From NCBI GenBank assembly GCA_964507185.1, contig CAZDOY010000003.1, positions 65,776-129,775 of the forward strand: a stretch of 64,000 bases of DNA, in the 5' to 3' direction. This document shows positions 51,235-59,928 of the stretch, in pieces. Both the position numbers and the translations under genes were made by a program. Numbering within the stretch: the stretch's first letter is position 1; each line of letters starts with the position of its first letter. Source of the stretch: CAVRTJ01 sp964507185. GTDB taxonomy: Bacteria; Acidobacteriota; UBA4820; DSQY01. The notes under the pieces were generated by a model that saw nothing but the letters and a program-made list of their open reading frames with translations, did not search any database and was not told the DNA's origin.

Positions 51235-52546
51235 TCACACCCTCCTGTTTATCGGAGTTCCCCTCCGTCAATTTAACGGAAGCCTGTGAAAGAAGCAAGT
51301 CGACGGCCTTCTTGTGCGCGATGAGCGTCTTCACGCTCTCCATGCGGCCCTCCTTGCGATAACCCGCCTTGAGCTTCTCCGCCGAAGCGCCGGTTTCGCG
51401 GGCCCGGGCTTCGAAGTAGGCGGAGACGTCCTCCTCGGCAGCCTCGATTCCGGCCCTCCTGGCTACTTCTCCCAAGAGGTAGTAGGCCGCGACCTTCCGC
51501 GCGGCCACGACCCGCCGTGCCTTGGTCACCTCTTCCCAGTTTATGTTCGGGTTGTTCAGGTCCACGCCTTGCCTCGCCATGTCTCCTGCGATCTCTTCGA
51601 TATCCTCACGAAGCTGCCGTTCCACGAGCGTGACGGGGGCATCGATCTCGTACTTTTCCAGAAGGGCCTCTATCAGGCGGTCTTCCTGAATGGCCCTGAC
51701 TTCCTGTGCGACCCGTGCCTCAACATCCTGGCGCACCTTGGCCTTCAGTGCCTCCAGGTCGTCGGCGCCCAGGTCCTTGGCGAAGTCGTCGTTCAGGTCG
51801 GGGACTTCGCGCCTCACGACTTTGTCCACCTTGAAATGGTACTCGCCCGGAGCAAGGTGGGCGTGCGAGAATCCCTTGTCCGCGTCGTCCTTTGTTTCCC
51901 CATCTTCAGCGGGAGTCTCATCCACCGTGAGCTCGAATTCGTCTCCCACGTTCTTGCCCACGAGAGCCTTCTCCGCCGGGTGGTCGCTCCCGGAGAGGGC
52001 CCCCAGAAACTGCTCCTGGGCCTTGGATTGCCCCTTCCGGGTCATGCTGACGACGGCATAATCGCCCTCTGATGCCGGCTCCTCGAGGGGTTTCATGACC
52101 GCCCCTCTCTGCCGGAGCGATTCGAGGACATCGTCCACACGCTTGTCGTCGACCTCCGCCGACGGGCTCTCAATCTCGATGCCTTCGGCGCTGACTTCGG
52201 GCACCTCCGGTGCGACCTCAGCGTTCAACTCGCACGAGAACGGCTCCCCTTCCTTGAGTTCGATGGCGTCGGCATATGGCTCCACGACGGGCTTGATGTC
52301 GAAACTGGAAAGCATGGATTTGGCGGCTTCGGGAAGGAGATGCTCAAGGACTTCCTCCCGGATCTCCTTCTTGAACCGGGTGCGGACCATGCTGTCCGGC
52401 GCCTTGCCCGGCCTGAAGCCGGGAAGTCGCACCCGACTGCGCAGGGTCTTGGTAACCTCCTGGAAATGAGGCTCTATCTCGGACCACGGAGCCGTCACCG
52501 CGTATGTTTTCCTGCATCCCTCTTGACTCTTGAACGTGACGTCCAT
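51191..52546 (-). CDS. tig: Trigger factor, ribosome-associated chaperone and PPIase
   Basis: 451-aa chaperone that binds nascent chains at the ribosome exit. The N-terminal domain docks on the ribosome through GFRPGKAP (present as RLPGFRPGKAPDSMV). The FKBP-type PPIase domain follows near DYAVVSMTRKG, then the helical C-terminal arms. The C-terminus (DKQEGVNAPDSDSSGADEPR) is acidic and read through the clpP start region. The ATG at 52546 follows GGTGGAGAAA; upstream frame lacks family sequence. First gene of the operon, 129 bases after tRNA-Leu. Confidence 0.95.
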   Translation of the reverse strand: MDVTFKSQEGCRKTYAVTAPWSEIEPHFQEVTKTLRSRVRLPGFRPGKAPDSMVRTRFKKEIREEVLEHLLPEAAKSMLSSFDIKPVVEPYADAIELKEGEPFSCELNAEVAPEVPEVSAEGIEIESPSAEVDDKRVDDVLESLRQRGAVMKPLEEPASEGDYAVVSMTRKGQSKAQEQFLGALSGSDHPAEKALVGKNVGDEFELTVDETPAEDGETKDDADKGFSHAHLAPGEYHFKVDKVVRREVPDLNDDFAKDLGADDLEALKAKVRQDVEARVAQEVRAIQEDRLIEALLEKYEIDAPVTLVERQLREDIEEIAGDMARQGVDLNNPNINWEEVTKARRVVAARKVAAYYLLGEVARRAGIEAAEEDVSAYFEARARETGASAEKLKAGYRKEGRMESVKTLIAHKKAVDLLLSQASVKLTEGNSDKQEGVNAPDSDSSGADEPR

Positions 52547-52564
52547 TTTCTCCACCGTTTGAAT

Positions 52565-52582
52565 GCCGGCCCCCCGGCCGGC
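52565..52582 (-). promoter_or_regulatory. GC-rich hairpin in the tig leader
   Basis: GCCGGCC and GGCCGGC are perfectly complementary around a 4-base C/G centre, 19 bases upstream of the tig start. There is no T-tract on the minus strand, so it looks like a leader structure or transcript-end stabiliser between the tRNA genes and tig, not a terminator. Confidence 0.4.
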
Positions 52583-52674
52583 GTCTTTTCTGATTTGTCC
52601 GCGGAAACAGGGTCGTCCGCACATGCCGGATGCCCCGGCTCTCTAAAGCGGCCCGTGCCGCCGAAATTCCCGGC

Positions 52675-52759
52675 TGGTGCGAAAGGGGGGACTCGAACCC
52701 CCACGGGTTACCCCACAGGATCCTAAGTCCTGCGCGTCTGCCAGTTCCGCCACTTTCGC
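52675..52759 (-). tRNA. tRNA-Leu (anticodon TAG)
   Basis: 85-base tRNA with the long variable arm of Leu tRNAs. The acceptor stem GCGAAAG pairs with CTTTCGC, the anticodon loop CTTAGGA carries TAG (reads CUA and other CUN codons), the T-loop is GTTCGAGTC, and ACCA is encoded at the 3' end (52675-52678). It lies upstream of tig and downstream of tRNA-Arg on the same strand. Confidence 0.95.
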
Positions 52760-52875
52760 AATATTGTCAGACGATCCAGCATCCTCGCAATGGTTCAAAA
52801 AGAAACTCGCCTTGATGTCCTTGCCTTGCCGGCGCCTATCGATCCGCGCCTCCCTACCTGCTCCATTTGGCTTTA

Positions 52876-52952
52876 TGGTGCGCCCGCCCCGACTCGAACG
52901 GGGGACCTGCGGCTTCGAAGGCCGACGCTCTATCCGGCTGAGCTACGGGCGC
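52876..52952 (-). tRNA. tRNA-Arg (anticodon TCG)
   Basis: 77-base tRNA: acceptor GCGCCCG pairs with CGGGCGC, D-loop AGCCGGATA, anticodon loop CTTCGAA with TCG (CGA and CGN codons), T-loop GTTCGAGTC, and CCA encoded at 52876-52878. The outer pair of the anticodon stem (27-43) is T-C, a mismatch; the other four pairs are G-C. It precedes tRNA-Leu by 116 bases on the minus strand. Confidence 0.95.
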
Positions 52953-53060
52953 GTTCAGGAAGGCTCCCCCGGCTTGAACCTTTTACCACAGTCCCCGATC
53001 CGAAAGCAATTCCAAGTCCTCATCACCGATCCCCGCACCAGCCTGTGAAAGCGGTATCTT

Positions 53061-54725
53061 TCAGGGGAAGGTCATTTCCTTCTTCTGGGAACCGCACTGG
53101 ACGTACAACCTGGGCAACGGTTGCATGGTTTCGATGCTCGAAGGCGGTCGGTGAATCACCAGGGCAAACGGTATGTCCATCTCCCTGATTTTACCAAGCA
53201 CCTTGCGCTTGTGTTCGTCGGACCCGTCCGTCACCGCCGTGAAGACGGCGGGAGGATACAGGAGCGGCAACATCGCGTATCCCAGGTGGCTGCAACTTTC
53301 GATGTCGCCCAGTACGGCCTCATCTTGCGCTAGAACGTCCAGTATCCTGTGAGCGGGCGAGGCCAGATCGTATTCCCCGGTCTGTCCCGACGCGAGTATC
53401 AGGAAACCGGCCGCCCGGGCATTCAATATGGGGTCGACGAAGGGAGAAAGACCCTCCGGGTCCTCGCCCAGCGGGAGCCTCCGGTCGAGCAGACCGATCC
53501 CTGCCGGGTTCGCGAAATCTCTCCCGACGCAGGTGGCTATTCTCCGGAGATCCTCGAGGTAGGTGCTCTTCAGCGTCGACTGGTACAATGCGAGAGCTGC
53601 GAAGCCCATCTCCACCTGGTCTTCCAGATAGGCGGGACCTACGGCCCGCCCGTCCAGAGCGTAGCGCGACATCGTCCCGTCCCCCGTTTCGAGGTTGGAC
53701 TTCAGGTATTCGTATGCCCTGCCGGCAAAATAGAGGTAGCTCTCCTCGCCCAGGTATTGCCAGCCCTTGCACAGCGCCCTGACGGCGATAGCGTTCGCCC
53801 CGGAGAATATTCTCCGGTCCACGGCAGGTGCAACCACCTTTCGCCTCTCCTCGATGGAAAGCGAGTAATAGGAGGCATCGGCGCGCTGGCCCAGGGCGAA
53901 AGCGCCTCCTGCCTGCATCAGGTGGGTCTGCATATAATGCAGGATGCCCTGAGCGAGAGGACGCGCAAAGGATGCCTCGGGATCGCCGGCGAGCCTGAGA
54001 GCGAGAATAAGGCCGTTGGCATTCGTCCGCAGCAGCTTTCCGGTTCCATCGGGCTTTCCCGCGTGGCTCTGAAAGAACCCACCCTCGACGGCATCGTAAG
54101 CCGGTGAAAGGGCCAGGGCGTGTATGGCCTTCCTGACGGTCCTGTGTATGTCCTGATCGTTGGTATAGATTCCGTACTTCAGCAGAAAACGCAGGGGCTC
54201 GAACCCGGCGGCGTCCGGCCCATCACCGAAATCGCCGGTATCAGCGTCGAGCGCGCCTTCGATAGTCCGCCTGGCCGTCTCGAGAATTTCCAGGCCCCGA
54301 TCGAGTCCGTGGCCCTTTTCCCTGATAAAGGGAACGAACACGCGGCCGAGGCCCGCTCTGTCGGAAAGGCGGTGCTTCGCCCCCGTGCCGGCAAACGCCT
54401 TTAGTGCCCGAAGCAGCCGGCCCGGATCAAGATCTTCGAACCTCGCCTCCACCGTTCCGTCCGGGCTCACGATCGCCGCGGCGGGCAAGGCCGGCAGGCC
54501 GCAGTGGACCTGGACCTCAGGGGAACGGTCCGCATCGACGAGAACGGCAACGTAGTTTCGTTCGAGAAACTGGGCCAGGGCAGCATTGGAGGAAATCTCC
54601 CGCGTGGCCGCATGCGCGGCCTCCAGCCGGAAGGCTTCCACCAGAAGGAAGAGAAACCGGTCCGAATCCTCGGCTTCCCGCAGCGCCTCCTTGTTCAAGT
54701 TCCGCCAGTTTATGGACGCCTTCAT
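53061..54725 (-). CDS. Thioredoxin-fold/six-hairpin glycosidase-like protein (YyaL/DUF255-like) lacking the CxxC motif
   Basis: 554-aa cytosolic protein. The N-terminal ~110 residues match the DUF255 thioredoxin fold in outline (RFLFLLVEAF..., FLERNYVAVLVDADRSPEV), but where the family has a CxxC-type CHWCH it reads RLEAAHA, so the redox centre is lost. The remainder is an alpha/alpha six-hairpin barrel like YyaL/SSP411, with GGFFQSHAGKPDGTGK and DQVEMGFAALALYQST segments. Function unknown. The ATG at 54725 follows CGGAGGATCG. It is divergent from the rhodanese-MauE genes, with 233 bases between. Confidence 0.8.
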   Translation of the reverse strand: MKASINWRNLNKEALREAEDSDRFLFLLVEAFRLEAAHAATREISSNAALAQFLERNYVAVLVDADRSPEVQVHCGLPALPAAAIVSPDGTVEARFEDLDPGRLLRALKAFAGTGAKHRLSDRAGLGRVFVPFIREKGHGLDRGLEILETARRTIEGALDADTGDFGDGPDAAGFEPLRFLLKYGIYTNDQDIHRTVRKAIHALALSPAYDAVEGGFFQSHAGKPDGTGKLLRTNANGLILALRLAGDPEASFARPLAQGILHYMQTHLMQAGGAFALGQRADASYYSLSIEERRKVVAPAVDRRIFSGANAIAVRALCKGWQYLGEESYLYFAGRAYEYLKSNLETGDGTMSRYALDGRAVGPAYLEDQVEMGFAALALYQSTLKSTYLEDLRRIATCVGRDFANPAGIGLLDRRLPLGEDPEGLSPFVDPILNARAAGFLILASGQTGEYDLASPAHRILDVLAQDEAVLGDIESCSHLGYAMLPLLYPPAVFTAVTDGSDEHKRKVLGKIREMDIPFALVIHRPPSSIETMQPLPRLYVQCGSQKKEMTFP

Positions 54726-54905
54726 GGTCGCACGATCCTCCGCCCGCTTTGAAGCAAAGCATGTGCCAAAGCTCCGGCGCCGCCGGTCGAAAGCGCAGCC
54801 CTCCCGCGATCGGACGGACGGCCTGCTCGGCCGGGGACCCTCGGCGCGGCGGATGCGTATCAAGGATGAAACTTGCGACGGCACGTGTTTCATGACTTGA
54901 AGATC

Positions 54906-54934
54906 TTGCCATGATGGCCTTTGAGAGATAACCT
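54906..54934 (+). promoter_or_regulatory. Predicted sigma-70 promoter of the rhodanese-MauE genes
   Basis: TTGCCA and TAACCT are 17 bases apart, placing the start about 18 bases upstream of the rhodanese ATG. The leader is short but contains GTGGAGGAG. Confidence 0.4.
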
Positions 54935-54958
54935 TATGGAGCTAGTGGAGGAGATCCC

Positions 54959-55435
54959 ATGCGCCGCAGTCTCATTCAGATGTTTGCACTTGTCGCCGTC
55001 GGAGCCGTCGTCGGCATCGGCTATAACGCGCTCTCGCCGAAAGGCATTCCGCTCAAAGGCGGGACCAAGGCCCGCCTCGCCGAGCAGGGCGCGCGCATGG
55101 TCGACCTGCAAGAAGTCCGCTACTATCTAAAGCAACCCGGGACACTGCTCGTGGACGCGCGCTCTCCGGAAGAGTTCCAGCTCGGGCACATCCCGGGGGC
55201 CGTCAACCTTCCCGCCGACCAGTTCGCGCCTTTCTACCCGAAGGTCAAGGCCCGACTCGAGAAGGCCAAGATCATCATCGTTTACTGCTCCGGGGGTTCC
55301 TGCGGCACGTCGGAGGAACTGGCCATGGAGCTGATCAAGGCCGGCTTCGTGGAAAAGAGGGTGGCCGTCTTTTCGGGCGGGTTGCCCGGATGGATGCGCG
55401 CCAAGCTTCCCATCGAAACCGGCATGAAGGACTGA
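54959..55435 (+). CDS. Membrane-anchored rhodanese-like sulfurtransferase
   Basis: 158-aa protein with an N-terminal helix (about residues 7-24) and a rhodanese domain (about 45-155). The active-site loop reads VYCSGGSCGTS, where the first Cys is the usual sulfur carrier; a second Cys sits four residues later. LVDARSPEEFQLGHIPGAVN is the family's substrate-side segment. The domain probably faces the periplasm, although topology is not certain. The MauE gene follows after one base, so the two are coupled. The ATG at 54959 follows GGAGGAGATCCC. Confidence 0.85.
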   Translation: MRRSLIQMFALVAVGAVVGIGYNALSPKGIPLKGGTKARLAEQGARMVDLQEVRYYLKQPGTLLVDARSPEEFQLGHIPGAVNLPADQFAPFYPKVKARLEKAKIIIVYCSGGSCGTSEELAMELIKAGFVEKRVAVFSGGLPGWMRAKLPIETGMKD

Positions 55436-55436
55436 C

Positions 55437-55883
55437 ATGTCATACAGGGTCGTGGTCTGGTCCGAGAGGTTGGGACGCTGGGCTCTCGCCGTCATTTTCC
55501 TGGCAGCCGCCATCCCGAAAGTGCTCGATCCATCGGGCTTTGCGGCCGATATTTCGCATTACGCCCTCTTGCCGGACGTCTTCGTCAATCCCCTCGCGGT
55601 CATTCTGCCGTGGGTCGAGGCCGTAGGCGCCCTCGCCCTCCTGTCCGGCTTTGCCGCCGAAGGCGCCATTCTGCTCATTAACGCGCTTCTGGTCGTTTTC
55701 CTCGGCGCCATGGGACAGGCCTTCTTCCGCGGCCTGGATATCAACTGCGGTTGTTTCGGCCACAGCGCCGCCCGCGAAACGGTGGGCATGGCAATGGTCA
55801 GGGACCTGGCTTTCATGGCCCTCGCCGGTTTGGTTTTGTGGCTGAGAGCCAAGCGGACGGGCACAAAGAAAATCCGCATCTGA
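55437..55883 (+). CDS. MauE/DoxX-type membrane protein
   Basis: 148-aa protein with four predicted membrane helices (from about residues 11, 46, 70 and 118). The loop GLDINCGCFGHSA holds the family's CGCFG motif, and LAAAIPKVLDPSGFAADISHY is the typical first loop. MauE proteins act in disulfide handling for methylamine dehydrogenase in methylotrophs; here there is no mau cluster, so a general thiol or sulfur role with the rhodanese partner is more likely. The ATG at 55437 starts one base after the rhodanese stop. Confidence 0.85.
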   Translation: MSYRVVVWSERLGRWALAVIFLAAAIPKVLDPSGFAADISHYALLPDVFVNPLAVILPWVEAVGALALLSGFAAEGAILLINALLVVFLGAMGQAFFRGLDINCGCFGHSAARETVGMAMVRDLAFMALAGLVLWLRAKRTGTKKIRI

Positions 55884-56211
55884 CCCTGCCGGGCGGCCGC
55901 CGGTCGAGCAGGGAGCGCCTGTCATGGTCTCCGCTCATGCCCGCGTGGCTGGTGGCGGAGGTTGACCGGCGGCCTGAAGAACGGCCACACAATCCCCCCA
56001 AAAGCCTCGAAAGTGGATGCGCACGGGCCGGAGCGCCGCTCCGGAGACTGCGCCCGTAACCGGCCGAGGGCTTGTTTCTCGGCGTGAACGCGGGGACGCA
56101 GCATGTCTCTCTTCCCGGTCACCCGCCGTCCCGCGCCCTATAAACTTTCTGCCGTCCTTCTCGTAATGAGACTGTGAAGCCCATTGCAGGGCGTAGATCG
56201 AGGAGGAAAAG
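55884..56211. other. 328-base intergenic region with no recognisable gene
   Basis: Between the MauE and MacA-like genes I see a short GC-rich inverted repeat (CCCTGC...GCAGGG, 55884-55911) without a T-tract and a CTATAAA near 56140 without a convincing -35. No ORF with a ribosome-binding site and no RNA is evident. Confidence 0.5.
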
Positions 56212-57318
56212 ATGGCGAGGCTCTTCAAGATATTTTTCATTCTGCTCCTGGTGGTTTTGGTCGCCGCAGCCATTTACGGTTGGGTCCGCAATCGAAAGTC
56301 GGACGACGGCGGACTCAAGATCGTAGAAGTGAAGACCGGTTCGATTACCGAGAAAGCGCTAGCGGTCGGACAGATCGAGCCCAGGCAGAAATTCCAGGTC
56401 AAATCGAAGATTTCCGGCATCGTGAAGCGTTGCTACGTGGAGGTGGGCGACACCGTAAAGGCAGGCGACTCTCTCTTCGAGATCTCCCCAGATCCCACCC
56501 CCCAGGAGTTGATTAACGTCGATAGAACGCTGGACTCGTCCAAGGCCACCCTGGACCGGACCAAGGCCGACTTCGCGCGCTACCAGAAACTCTTTCACGA
56601 CGGGGTCGTTTCGAAGGGCGACCTGGACGGCAGGCGCGAGGCCTACGAACTGGCCAGAGTAGCCTTCAACAGGGCCAGGGAGAACCGCGAACTGACCATG
56701 GTCGGCAAGGTGTCCGGGGGCGGAGCGGGGATGGAAGCCATCATCCGCGCGCCTGCCGGCGGCACCATACTGAGCCGCAGCGTCAACCCGGGTGATCCGG
56801 TCGTCCCCCTGACGTCCTACCAGGCGGGAACCGAACTGGCCTCCATAGCCGACATGCACGACCTCATTTTCAAGGGGACGGTGGACGAAATCGACGTGGG
56901 CAAGATGAAGGTGGGCATGACCGCCCACATCAAGGTCGGCGCCCTGCCGACGGACGTCGTGACCGGCCGCGTATCCCGCATCGCCCCGCAGGCCGTCAAG
57001 CAGGAGGGGTCCACGCTCTTCGACGTTGAGATCGAACTCGCCCCCAACTCGAAGGTCATCCTCCGAGCGGGCTACTCGGCCAACGCCGACGTGGTCATTC
57101 GCGAGAAGAAGGACATCCCCATCATCCCCGAACGCCTCGTGTCCTTCAAGGACGGGGGAAAAGAGGCCTTCGTGGAGACTCCGGCTACCACAAAGGATGC
57201 CGAGCCGAAGGAGGTCCCCGTCAAGCTGGGCCTCTCGGACGGCCTCAACATAGAGATCGTCTCGGGCCTCAAACCCGGCGACAAGGTGATCCAGCGCCCG
57301 CCTAAGGAGATCAGTTGA
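56212..57318 (+). CDS. MacA-like periplasmic adaptor (membrane fusion protein)
   Basis: 368-aa HlyD/RND-type adaptor. A membrane helix (about residues 4-22) is followed by the lipoyl half-motif VGQIEPRQKFQVKSKISGIV, an alpha-hairpin (about 100-165; heptad-rich DRTKADFARYQKLFHD), the second lipoyl half and beta-barrel domains. It bridges inner-membrane permeases to an outer-membrane channel. It has the MacA layout, but no MacB fusion follows; two permease genes and an ATPase gene come next. GGAGGAAAAG precedes the ATG. No TolC-like gene is in the window. Confidence 0.9.
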   Translation: MARLFKIFFILLLVVLVAAAIYGWVRNRKSDDGGLKIVEVKTGSITEKALAVGQIEPRQKFQVKSKISGIVKRCYVEVGDTVKAGDSLFEISPDPTPQELINVDRTLDSSKATLDRTKADFARYQKLFHDGVVSKGDLDGRREAYELARVAFNRARENRELTMVGKVSGGGAGMEAIIRAPAGGTILSRSVNPGDPVVPLTSYQAGTELASIADMHDLIFKGTVDEIDVGKMKVGMTAHIKVGALPTDVVTGRVSRIAPQAVKQEGSTLFDVEIELAPNSKVILRAGYSANADVVIREKKDIPIIPERLVSFKDGGKEAFVETPATTKDAEPKEVPVKLGLSDGLNIEIVSGLKPGDKVIQRPPKEIS

Positions 57319-57396
57319 CGGCGGTCTCCGCGGCTCGCCCCCGCCGAACGGCGCGGAGAGCACGATTCGGCAGGTATCTCCCCAAGGAGTGATTCG

Positions 57397-58629
57397 ATGG
57401 CAGGCGCGTTTGAAGTATTCAGGCAGCTCGGCAGGAACCTGCAAAGCCAGAAACTCCGCACCCTCCTCACGGCATTCGGTATCGTGTGGGGCACCGTGGC
57501 CGTGAGCCTGCTGCTGGCTTTCGGACAGGGGTTGCACACGCAGCTGATCAAGAGCGCCGCCGGACTTGGCGACCGAATCGTGATCGGCTGGCCCGCCCGC
57601 ACGTCAATCCCCTACGACGGTTTGGGCCGGGGGCGCAGGATCAGGCTCACCGAAGAAGACATCCAATCTGTAAAGAAGCAGGCCTACGGGCTCGAGGGCA
57701 TCTCCAGCGAGTACGCCACGAGCTTCAGGGTGCACCAGGGCGACAAGACCATGATGGTGGACGTGTCGGGCGTATCGCCCGTGTTCGGCTCCATGCGCAA
57801 TCTCATCCCGCAGGAGGGCGGGCGGTTCATCGACCCCATCGACATGGCGGATCGCCGGCGCGTGGCGTTTCTGGGCAACGCGTTCGCGAAGGATTTTCTG
57901 GGGGAGAAGAACCCCGTCGGCAAGACCTTTATGCTCGGCAACTCCCCCTTCCTTGTGATCGGTGTTCTTGTTCCCAAAGACCAGGATTCCAGCTACAGCG
58001 GGCGCGACAAGGACAAGATGTTCATCCCCTCGTCGACATTCCAGGCCATCACGGGCAGCAAGTACATGGACGACTTCATATACAAGGCGCACAAGCCGTC
58101 CATGAACAAAGCGCTGACCGCCGACATCCGGGGAATTCTCTCCAAACGGCTGCATTTCTCGCCGAAGGACACGCAGGCCGTGATGGTCTGGGACACGACC
58201 GACCAGTTCGCCTTCCTCGACGCCTTCATGCTGGCCTTTCAGCTTTTCCTGGGCATCGTGGGCTCGCTCACCCTCGTCGTGGGCGGCATCGGGGTATCGA
58301 ACATCATGAACGTCGTCGTAGAAGAGCGGACCCGCGAAATCGGCATCAAGATGGCCCTCGGCGCCCGTCGGGGATACGTGCTCAGGCAGTTCCTCTTCGA
58401 GACGCTCATCCTGACGCTCGTAGGAGGGGCTGTGGGTATTCTGATTTCCTACTGCATCTGCGCGGTGTTCCCCAAATTCGGCCTGACAGACTACGTAGGC
58501 AATCCGGCCGTATCGCCCACCGTGGCTGCGCTGACAGCTGCCGTCCTCGGACTGGTGGGGCTCATGGCCGGCTACTTTCCCGCCAAGGACGCGGCAAACC
58601 TCGACCCCGTCGTCGCCATGAAGATGTGA
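57397..58629 (+). CDS. MacB/FtsX-type ABC permease, first of two
   Basis: 410-aa permease of the MacB_PCD-FtsX type. An N-terminal helix (about residues 24-45) is followed by a large periplasmic domain (about 50-280) and three C-terminal helices including GIVGSLTLVVGGIGVSNIMNVVVEERTREIGIKMALGARR, which holds the family's coupling segment. LLLAFGQGLHTQLI and VFGSMRNLIPQEGGRFI are shared with the next gene. The ATPase is a separate gene. The gap to the adaptor gene is 78 bases. Substrate unknown; lipids or cyclic peptides are typical. Confidence 0.88.
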   Translation: MAGAFEVFRQLGRNLQSQKLRTLLTAFGIVWGTVAVSLLLAFGQGLHTQLIKSAAGLGDRIVIGWPARTSIPYDGLGRGRRIRLTEEDIQSVKKQAYGLEGISSEYATSFRVHQGDKTMMVDVSGVSPVFGSMRNLIPQEGGRFIDPIDMADRRRVAFLGNAFAKDFLGEKNPVGKTFMLGNSPFLVIGVLVPKDQDSSYSGRDKDKMFIPSSTFQAITGSKYMDDFIYKAHKPSMNKALTADIRGILSKRLHFSPKDTQAVMVWDTTDQFAFLDAFMLAFQLFLGIVGSLTLVVGGIGVSNIMNVVVEERTREIGIKMALGARRGYVLRQFLFETLILTLVGGAVGILISYCICAVFPKFGLTDYVGNPAVSPTVAALTAAVLGLVGLMAGYFPAKDAANLDPVVAMKM

Positions 58630-58642
58630 CCGGAGAACCGTC

Positions 58643-59893
58643 ATGAGACTAAAACTTATATTCCAGCTCTTCCTTCGGTCCTCCCAGCTCCAGAAAAAAC
58701 GGGCGGTCCTCACCATCGCGGCCATTGCGTGGGGCACCGTGGCCATCCTCCTCCTCCTGGCCTTCGGCCAGGGCCTCAAGGACCAGCTGCTGCACAGCCG
58801 GCGGGGCATGGGCGTGAACCTCGCCGTGATCTGGCCGGGGGAGACCTCGCAGCCGTGGGCGGGACTTCCGGCGGGACGGCCCATCCGTCCGAGGGTGGAC
58901 GACATTCAGTACGTGCGCAATAGGCTCCCCCCCTACGCACATCTGCTCGGTGAAATCGCCAACTGGAACGCCTCCCTGACCTACGGAAAGAAGACCCTCA
59001 CCGGGCGCGTCATCGGCACGAACTGGATCTACGGTAAGGTCCGCAACAATATCGCCCGCACGGGCGGCCGGTTCTTCAACCCCGTGGACGTGGCGGAAAA
59101 GAAGCGCGTCGTCTTTCTCGGCAACAAGCTGGCGGAAGAGATTTTCGGCAAGGGAGACCCGGTCGGAAAGACGCTGCAAATCAGCGGCTCGCCCTACCTC
59201 GTGATCGGCGTCATGGTCAAGAAGATGCAGATGGGCAATTACGGCGGCCCTGAGGACATGCACGCCGTGATCCCCCTTTCCACGTTCGTCGGCCAATACG
59301 GCCGCCAGCACATCAGCAACTTCGTCCTGAAGGTCGAGAAGCCCGACCAGATGCCCGGGGCCCTGGACCAGTTCAGGCGGGTCCTCGGGGCCAAATACCG
59401 GTTCAACCCGGACGATCCCAAGGTGTTCGGCGTCTGGAACACGGTGAAGGGCTACAAGATCATGGGGAACATGATGCTCGGAATCCAGCTTTTCCTGGGG
59501 ATCATAGGCGCGCTCACGCTTCTCATCGGCGGCATCGGCGTAGCGAACATCATGTACGCGGTGGTGAAAGAGAAAACGCGGGAGATAGGGATCCAGATGG
59601 CCATGGGCGCGAGGAGCAACTGGATCACCGGCCCCTTTGTGCTTCAGGGACTTCTCTACACCCTTTTCGGCGGGGCGGCCGGGATGATCATCGCGATCGT
59701 GCTGGTCTTACTGCTCAGTCTCATCCCGACGGGAGGCAACCAGGCGCTGGTCCTTCTCGGCAAACCCACCATTTCTTGGCAGATCGGGCTCGCCACGGCC
59801 GCCATCCTCGGCTTTATCGGGCTGCTTGCCGGCTACTTTCCGGCCAAGCGCGCCGCAGCCGTGGACCCGGCTGAAACCCTGAGGTACGAATAG
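58643..59893 (+). CDS. MacB/FtsX-type ABC permease, second of two
   Basis: 416-aa paralogue of the preceding permease with the same fold (LLLAFGQGLKDQLL, GRFFNPVDV, ALTLLIGGIGVANIMYAVV, KEKTREIGIQMAMGARSN), 13 bases after its stop. The two are clearly diverged (roughly 30-40% by eye), so a heterodimeric exporter is likely in place of the usual MacB homodimer. The ATG at 58643 follows GGAGAACCGTC. Confidence 0.88.
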   Translation: MRLKLIFQLFLRSSQLQKKRAVLTIAAIAWGTVAILLLLAFGQGLKDQLLHSRRGMGVNLAVIWPGETSQPWAGLPAGRPIRPRVDDIQYVRNRLPPYAHLLGEIANWNASLTYGKKTLTGRVIGTNWIYGKVRNNIARTGGRFFNPVDVAEKKRVVFLGNKLAEEIFGKGDPVGKTLQISGSPYLVIGVMVKKMQMGNYGGPEDMHAVIPLSTFVGQYGRQHISNFVLKVEKPDQMPGALDQFRRVLGAKYRFNPDDPKVFGVWNTVKGYKIMGNMMLGIQLFLGIIGALTLLIGGIGVANIMYAVVKEKTREIGIQMAMGARSNWITGPFVLQGLLYTLFGGAAGMIIAIVLVLLLSLIPTGGNQALVLLGKPTISWQIGLATAAILGFIGLLAGYFPAKRAAAVDPAETLRYE

Positions 59894-59928
59894 CACGTAT
59901 CACTTTCCATGTAGATAGGGAGTCACCA

